Assembly (NCBI GenBank): GCA_015486815.1 | Contig: WFQY01000116.1 | Location: 1-20,477 of the forward strand | Length of the DNA stretch: 20,477 nt | Direction of reading: 5' to 3' | Source: Phycisphaerae bacterium | GTDB taxonomy: Bacteria; Planctomycetota; Phycisphaerae; JAAYCJ01 | In this document: piece after piece, positions 16,999 through 20,477 of the stretch | How positions within the stretch are numbered: position 1 is the stretch's first letter | Layout of the letters: every line of letters starts with the position of its first letter | The notes under the pieces: generated by a model | Database searches by the model: none | Told to the model about the DNA's origin: nothing | The model's input: only the letters and a program-made list of their open reading frames with translations | Position numbers and translations under genes: made by a program

Positions 16999-17008
16999 CC
17001 GGAAATCC

Positions 17009-17701
17009 TTAATAATCAATATACATCATTTTGTAAGTGCCCCAGCTTTCGGGGTGCCATTGCACATGCCAATCAGCGAAAAGCCAATTAGCACCATTAT
17101 TGTGTATAGTTCTGCCAACGTAGAACATCGGATGATCCCACGAAGCTTGACTGATTCCAACCGCATAACCGCCACTTCGAACTTCAACCAAAGCGATCAC
17201 GCTGGCAGGCCTTTCTATCTCACCTAACCGAGTCCATAATCGCTGATAACATTCTCCGAAAACTGACTTCCTGCCATTATCACCCGCAGGTGCACTATAA
17301 CAATATGCCATCTCATCGAAATACGGATCGCCAGTGATCTCCGGACATGCGATAGATGGAATATCGGGACGACCCTGTTGGCCTCGGAAATAAGAATTGC
17401 TCAACAAAAGATAGTCTGGTGAGGGAACAATGCCAGCGTTATACATAGCCCATCGCAAAACACGGTTATTGCTGCGAGGTGGTGGCCCCCAGTCAGCCGC
17501 TAATGGCATTGTATCATTGTAATCATTGGCGTAGAGTTGAAACATCATACCATATTGCCCCAGATGCGCCGCACACATAGTTTGTCTGGCTAGTGCCCGC
17601 GCACGTCCCAATGCTGGTAGTAAAATCGAGACTAAAACAGCTATTATCGCCACTACAACCAAAAGCTCGATTAATGTAAAACCGTTTCTTCGACTTTCCA
17701 T
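17009..17701 (-). CDS. Pseudopilin-like protein with H-X9-D motif
   Basis: 230-aa prepilin-like protein. The short leader MESRRNG is followed by FTLIELLVVVAIIAVLV, then LLPALGRARALAR, so it is cut after Gly by a prepilin peptidase and anchored by the helix. The C-terminus carries HNNGANWLFADWHV: spacing from His to Asp is the canonical nine, but the Gly of the DG pair is Trp. Its hydrophobic helix is almost identical to that of the counterpart at 2165-2851, while the rest differs. The ATG at 17701 has GGGGG about 7-11 nt upstream. It is 167 nt after the PEP-CTERM gene and 10 nt before the secreted DUF4838 gene. Probably an envelope component linked to glycan use; whether it assembles into a filament is unknown. 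Confidence 0.88.
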   Translation of the reverse strand: MESRRNGFTLIELLVVVAIIAVLVSILLPALGRARALARQTMCAAHLGQYGMMFQLYANDYNDTMPLAADWGPPPRSNNRVLRWAMYNAGIVPSPDYLLLSNSYFRGQQGRPDIPSIACPEITGDPYFDEMAYCYSAPAGDNGRKSVFGECYQRLWTRLGEIERPASVIALVEVRSGGYAVGISQASWDHPMFYVGRTIHNNGANWLFADWHVQWHPESWGTYKMMYIDY

Positions 17702-17724
17702 AACAAAACCCCCAAATAAAATTC

Positions 17725-17743
17725 CAAATGAAAAATGTTAAAT
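17725..17743 (-). repeat. 19-nt block shared with the other operon, upstream of the pseudopilin
   Basis: On the minus strand this reads ATTTAACATTTTTCATTTG, identical to 2123-2141, and ends 23 nt before the pseudopilin ATG, as in the plus operon. Its last 12 bases upstream of the gene also form the arm 17726-17737 of a perfect 12-bp inverted repeat with 17777-17788. Confidence 0.7.
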
Positions 17744-17788
17744 GTTAAATGAAAGAGCTACGCACACGCGTCAGCTCATTTTTCATTT
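17726..17788. repeat. 12-bp inverted repeat in the PEP-CTERM/pseudopilin spacer
   Basis: Arms AAATGAAAAATG (17726-17737) and CATTTTTCATTT (17777-17788) are perfect reverse complements, 39 nt apart. A GAGCT/AGCTC pair lies inside (17754-17758 and 17773-17777). Because both arms are parts of the AT-rich heptamer runs, the symmetry may be a by-product of those repeats rather than a protein site. Confidence 0.45.
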
Positions 17789-17815
17789 TTAATTGTTTAT
17801 TTCGTATTTTTAATT

Positions 17816-17847
17816 CCGAAGGATGCAGCACAAGCCGCATCCTTCGG
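17816..17847 (-). terminator. Strong hairpin after the PEP-CTERM gene (possible attenuator or terminator)
   Basis: Perfect 11-bp arms CCGAAGGATGC (17816-17826) and GCATCCTTCGG (17837-17847) with a 10-nt loop, 21 nt after the PEP-CTERM stop on the minus strand. The sequence after it on that strand is A-rich (AATTAAAAATACG), not a U-run, so a classical intrinsic terminator is unlikely. It may instead reduce readthrough or stabilise the 3' end of the upstream mRNA, raising PEP-CTERM expression over the distal enzymes. Confidence 0.6.
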
Positions 17848-17868
17848 TATCTGCCTACTGCCTACGTA

Positions 17869-18672
17869 TTACCTGCGACGAATCAACCCGACAACTCCGC
17901 CAATAAAGACTAACAATGTTGCCGGCTCGGGAACCATAACAAAGCGAGAATAGTCCTGCTGTGCGTTCTGACTCAGATATTTACTGAATCCTAATCCCAG
18001 CGTATCGATACCAGCAAGGGAACTGGTTGCGCTACCGGAATCACCAGTGTTCCAATCATCCCAGTTTACCCCATCGGCGCTAAGCTGGTACCGCCATGAG
18101 GCTGTGTTATTATCCAGATCCAACGTAATCTCGTAGTGGTGATACGGCTTGTCATTGGTGTTAACATAAACCGGATTCTGCGGGAGTCCCGAGCCAGCCA
18201 ATCTGACCTTGGCAGTATAGTTACTGCTCCATTTTTCAACCATTAGTTGCACGACTGTTGTATAGCTGATCTTGTTGTCGGAGACTGACCCGTTTCGTCC
18301 AAGCTGGATGTAGGATCGACCCTGTGCAAGATTATCCATGTTCTCATATCCCCAGATGTCAAAAGTATAAACGCCCGTTGTCATTTCCGGAACTAGCATT
18401 CCGCTGCCTGTGTCTTTCCACCCTCCACCTGATACTGTCGCTTCGTCGCTGGTGGTTTTAGTATAGGGAGAAATGGGGTGATCCGTACCAATAAGAATAC
18501 CGCCATTACCCACACCAAAATCACTCCGTTCGTACCACCCGCTGTTGTGCAAATTGCCCGCCAACCGCTCACCAGCACTGAATGCCTCGAAGTTGACATC
18601 AAAATTTGCCATCGCTGAATTTACAAAAACTCCGACCATCACTACCACCATCATTTTCATTACATTCTTCAT
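17869..18672 (-). CDS. PEP-CTERM sorting domain protein
   Basis: 267-aa exported protein. Residues 1-22 form a signal peptide (MKNVMKMMVVVMVGVFVNSAMA). The body is beta-rich with many Gly, Ser, Trp and Tyr (for example GVYTFDIWGYENM, HHYEITLDLDNNTASWRY) and looks like a concanavalin/LamG-type jelly roll, a fold often used to bind glycans. The end is VPEPATLLVFIGGVVGLIRRR-type: PEP motif, hydrophobic helix, RRR. AAGGAG sits 8 nt before the ATG. It follows the regulator gene by 29 nt, so both are probably on one transcript, and a strong hairpin lies just downstream. It occupies the same operon position as the PEP-CTERM gene at 1208-1984. Ligand and final location are unknown; no exosortase gene is in the window. 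Confidence 0.88.
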   Translation of the reverse strand: MKNVMKMMVVVMVGVFVNSAMANFDVNFEAFSAGERLAGNLHNSGWYERSDFGVGNGGILIGTDHPISPYTKTTSDEATVSGGGWKDTGSGMLVPEMTTGVYTFDIWGYENMDNLAQGRSYIQLGRNGSVSDNKISYTTVVQLMVEKWSSNYTAKVRLAGSGLPQNPVYVNTNDKPYHHYEITLDLDNNTASWRYQLSADGVNWDDWNTGDSGSATSSLAGIDTLGLGFSKYLSQNAQQDYSRFVMVPEPATLLVFIGGVVGLIRRR

Positions 18673-18701
18673 AGCTTTACTCCTTATAAAAGGTTTGCAG
18701 G

Positions 18702-19775
18702 CTAACCAATCGATTCACCCTCCCGCACACTCGGCGGGATATAAACCACAGGTTCATCGACCGTCCGCCCACTAATCAACTTCTCTAACATCTGCCAAGC
18801 TAAACGTACCGCTTGTTTCGGATCAAATTCGATTCGTGTCAAAGATACAGGAAAATGAAATGCCCTGCCTGTATTAGCTTGAGTAATTATTGCTAAATCT
18901 TGCGGAACTTTTATGCCAAGCTCAAGAATAGCTTGCAATGCCGCCTCACAAGTACCGTCATCTATAAAGAAAACCGCTCGCGGATGATTTGACTGTTCCC
19001 AAAACCGCTTAAATGTGTCATACGCCTGCTCGAGATTCCGGCTCCAAGGGACAGCAACAAATTGCACATTATCGAGTCCGATACCCGCATCTATAAGCTC
19101 TTTGCGAATGATCTCTTGTATTCGCAACCCTTCCTCAATGCTTTCCACGGGGGCATCGTTATAAAATAAAGCAAATTCGGAAAATCCTTTCTCCCGCAAA
19201 AGTCTTGCCCCTTTGACAACCATTGCCTTGTAATCGAGCACTACGCAGTGTTTTCTCGTCGGTTTAGCTGCTACGATAGAGACAGCTGGGATGCCCATCT
19301 TCTCGAGCTTTTGCTCAAGTGGTCCCGCATCAAGTGAGCTCAAAACACCGACAGTATCTCTGGCAATTGATTTATCAAAAAGATGAATGGAAGAGGAAAA
19401 TTCCTCGGGAGTATCTCCGTGTCCTACCGAAAGCACCGGCCGAAATCCCGATTCTTTGATATGCTCTTTGGCAAATTCGACTATATTGCGATAGTAATAT
19501 CCTACTTTGGATGCAAGAGAATCGATATTTGCCAATATTGCAACAGTACCGACTTTAGGTTTTTGTGCAACAAATGTCCCCGCTCCCTGTTTGCGTTCGA
19601 TGAGTCCGTCTTCACTTATTCGAATCAATGCTTCGCGAACAGTACGCTGGCTCACACCCAATTTGCTTTGAAGCTCACGCTCGGTAGGAAGTTTCTGGCC
19701 TGGCGTCCATCGTCCCTTTAAAATAGCTTTCCGAATATGTTGTTCAACCTGTGCCGTTTTGGTCAATAATTTCAT
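18702..19775 (-). CDS. GntR-type DNA-binding, LacI-type sensor transcriptional regulator
   Basis: 357-aa regulator fusing a GntR winged helix (residues ~1-70: AILKGRWTPGQKLPTERELQ, VSQRTVREALIRISEDGLIERKQGAGTF) to a LacI/PBP-like effector domain (~75-350, with VAILANIDS, AVFFIDDGTCEAA, DLAIITQANTGR and LTRIEFDP). This is the arrangement of AraR of Bacillus, which senses arabinose; the ligand here is not known. It heads the minus operon, with a near-consensus promoter directly upstream that it may itself regulate. GAGG lies about 9 nt before the ATG. The other operon is headed by a regulator with the same type of sensor domain but a LacI-type HTH. Confidence 0.93.
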   Translation of the reverse strand: MKLLTKTAQVEQHIRKAILKGRWTPGQKLPTERELQSKLGVSQRTVREALIRISEDGLIERKQGAGTFVAQKPKVGTVAILANIDSLASKVGYYYRNIVEFAKEHIKESGFRPVLSVGHGDTPEEFSSSIHLFDKSIARDTVGVLSSLDAGPLEQKLEKMGIPAVSIVAAKPTRKHCVVLDYKAMVVKGARLLREKGFSEFALFYNDAPVESIEEGLRIQEIIRKELIDAGIGLDNVQFVAVPWSRNLEQAYDTFKRFWEQSNHPRAVFFIDDGTCEAALQAILELGIKVPQDLAIITQANTGRAFHFPVSLTRIEFDPKQAVRLAWQMLEKLISGRTVDEPVVYIPPSVREGESIG

Positions 19776-19794
19776 ATCTCAAACCTCAATTTCT

Positions 19795-19828
19795 TACGCT
19801 AATACACAATATAACAAATACGCAAATA
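19795..19828 (-). promoter_or_regulatory. Direct repeats flanking the -10 box (candidate operator)
   Basis: TACGCTAATA (19795-19804) and TACGCAAATA (19819-19828) are direct repeats 24 bp apart differing at one base, one on each side of the -10 hexamer. On the minus strand they read TATTAGCGTA and TATTTGCGTA. The 24-bp phasing does not place them cleanly on one face of the helix. A repressor bound here would block the promoter; the regulator encoded just downstream is the natural candidate. Confidence 0.35.
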
Positions 19829-19836
19829 TCTGTCAA
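19808..19836 (-). promoter_or_regulatory. Sigma-70-type promoter of the minus operon
   Basis: On the minus strand TTGACA (19836-19831), a 17-bp spacer, and TATATT (19813-19808). This is a perfect -35, a near-perfect -10 and the ideal spacing. The -10 ends 32 bp before the ATG of the GntR/LacI-type regulator at 19775. With mostly short gaps down to 8538 it may drive all nine genes, although internal promoters cannot be excluded. Confidence 0.8.
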
Positions 19837-20181
19837 GAAAAAAAGACATAATGACATCAATTTGGGCACATATCATGTTTACAGATAGAATTTTCTCAGC
19901 TATGATTGCTTCGATTCAGATGCTAAGATAAACCGGATTCTGTCGATAGCGTATCTGCTTTTAGCGGTCGAATTCGCATTTAGGAAAAATCAGCCTGTAA
20001 TTGTATGTAGGCCAAATTTCCTTGTTCTGACATTCTCAAGTGCGAAGCATGTCGTCGGTGAATGTCAGAATGTAAATTGCAGAATATGGGCGAGAAATGC
20101 AATATTCAAGTGTTTTTGAGAATTGCAGGGTTGGCAAAAAGAGAGGTCAAAAGGCAAGGCCTGTCATATATTGACAACAAA
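19837..20181. other. Gene-free stretch between the minus operon and the tRNA
   Basis: No convincing gene on either strand; a 97-codon frame starting at 20062 on the plus strand runs through the antisense of the tRNA and lacks a ribosome site. Visible structure: an 11-bp inverted repeat at 20025-20070, and a small hairpin TGTCATATATTGACA at 20162-20176 just downstream of the tRNA that could help end its transcript. No tRNA 3'-end duplicate that would mark an integration site was seen. Confidence 0.6.
20025..20070. repeat. 11-bp perfect inverted repeat
   Basis: Arms TTCTGACATTC (20025-20035) and GAATGTCAGAA (20060-20070) with a 24-nt loop. No T-run follows on either strand, so it is not a standard terminator. 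It may be an operator, an RNA structure or a remnant element. Confidence 0.6.
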
Positions 20182-20253
<72 letters not shown>

Positions 20254-20271
20254 TTAAGATGTTCACATAAA

Positions 20272-20300
20272 ATTATAATACATATCACAAAAATCCTCAA
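20272..20300 (-). promoter_or_regulatory. Promoter of the tRNA-Gly gene
   Basis: On the minus strand TTGAGG (20300-20295), 17 bp, then TATAAT (20277-20272), a perfect -10. It ends 18 nt before the first base of the tRNA, leaving a short 5' leader for RNase P to remove. Confidence 0.8.
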
Positions 20301-20351
20301 GGGTAGTTTTCATTTGCACTTGAACAGATTTGTCCGTAAATTGATGGTGTT

Positions 20352-20477
20352 ATGAAACGAAAAATTAATACAATATGTTTTGTGCTAACATTGGCGATGC
20401 CAGTGTTCGGGCTTACTCGGGCACAAAGAATAGCGAAACTCAATCGCAGAAAAAATGCTGTCGTTATCGCGGTACAG
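20352..20477 (+). CDS. Secreted protein of unknown function, 5' end only
   Basis: A frame opens at ATG 20352 and runs off the window after 42 codons without a stop. It begins MKRKINTICFVLTLAMPVFG, a good signal peptide (basic start, hydrophobic core, small residues before LTRA), followed by a basic stretch (QRIAKLNRRKNAVVIAVQ). No clear Shine-Dalgarno is seen; the bases before it read ATGGTGTT. A weak promoter-like pair TTGCAC (20314-20319) and TAAATT (20337-20342), 17 bp apart, lies just upstream and would give a very short leader. It diverges from the tRNA gene. Function cannot be judged from this fragment. Confidence 0.6.
   Translation, partial: MKRKINTICFVLTLAMPVFGLTRAQRIAKLNRRKNAVVIAVQ

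Larger units (their letters stand above)
17718..17871 (-). repeat. Spacer built of in-phase degenerate heptamers
   Basis: Read on the minus strand from the stop codon of the PEP-CTERM gene, three groups of 7-bp units are all in the same phase. TAGGCAG occurs twice (17864-17851). Six units of AATNAAA type, such as AATTAAA and AATGAAA, cover 17815-17774. Four units of the CATTT type (TCATTTA, ACATTTA, ACATTTT, TCATTTG) cover 17752-17725. This is the whole gap between the PEP-CTERM and pseudopilin genes and parallels the heptamer run at 1977-2067. Block CTGCCTACTGCCTACGT (plus strand 17851-17867) matches 2023-2039 in reverse with one mismatch. Confidence 0.6.

Noticed and set aside
19856..19864. 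ATCAATTTG repeated from the palindrome at 1126-1134, suggesting cross-regulation of the two operons
   Set aside because: Only nine AT-rich bases match and the second copy is not palindromic; chance is sufficient.

Overview
The window most resembles a Planctomycetota genome, probably of the Phycisphaerae/Sedimentisphaerales kind; a Lentisphaerota or Kiritimatiellota relative is possible. The signs are two secreted proteins with PEP-CTERM sorting tails, two pseudopilin-like proteins with FTLIELL leaders and H-X9-DG type C-termini, and a mix of DUF4838, GH99-like (WbsX), URO-D-like, ADP-ribosylglycohydrolase-like and CBM9-containing proteins typical of glycan-degrading members of that superphylum. 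Base composition by eye is moderate, slightly AT-rich. I see no phage, transposase, CRISPR or rRNA.

Layout. Two operons point at each other and meet at 8530/8538. The plus-strand operon (29-8530) is: LacI-type regulator, PEP-CTERM protein, pseudopilin-like protein, TIM-barrel sugar isomerase/epimerase, secreted CBM9 plus TIM-barrel glycosidase-like protein, ADP-ribosylglycohydrolase-like protein, HAD phosphatase. The minus-strand operon (19775 down to 8538) is: GntR/LacI-type regulator, PEP-CTERM protein, pseudopilin-like protein, large secreted DUF4838 protein, GH99-like/WbsX protein, cytoplasmic DUF4838-like protein, URO-D/MtaA-like protein, Gfo/Idh/MocA dehydrogenase, alpha/beta-hydrolase. 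Both therefore begin with the same order: regulator, PEP-CTERM protein, pseudopilin, catabolic enzymes. From 19776 to the end there is a good promoter for the minus operon, about 400 nt without a gene, a tRNA-Gly(CCC) with its own strong promoter, and the 5' end of a secreted protein gene.

How the genes may work together (inference). A sugar-sensing regulator controls each operon. One large exported enzyme per operon would act on a glycan outside the cytoplasm. Cytoplasmic isomerase, dehydrogenase, hydrolase and phosphatase steps would process the products. The PEP-CTERM and pseudopilin proteins would give envelope or surface functions tied to the same substrate. No transporter, sulfatase or exosortase is in the window, so uptake and sorting must be encoded elsewhere.

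The most unusual feature is the DNA between the PEP-CTERM and pseudopilin genes in both operons. Both spacers carry the same two short blocks in the same order, separated by a hairpin, with the second block exactly 23 nt before each pseudopilin start. Both are built of degenerate 7-bp repeats. In the plus operon a further perfect 7-bp tandem repeat lies inside the pseudopilin leader coding sequence, where a change in copy number would shift the frame.
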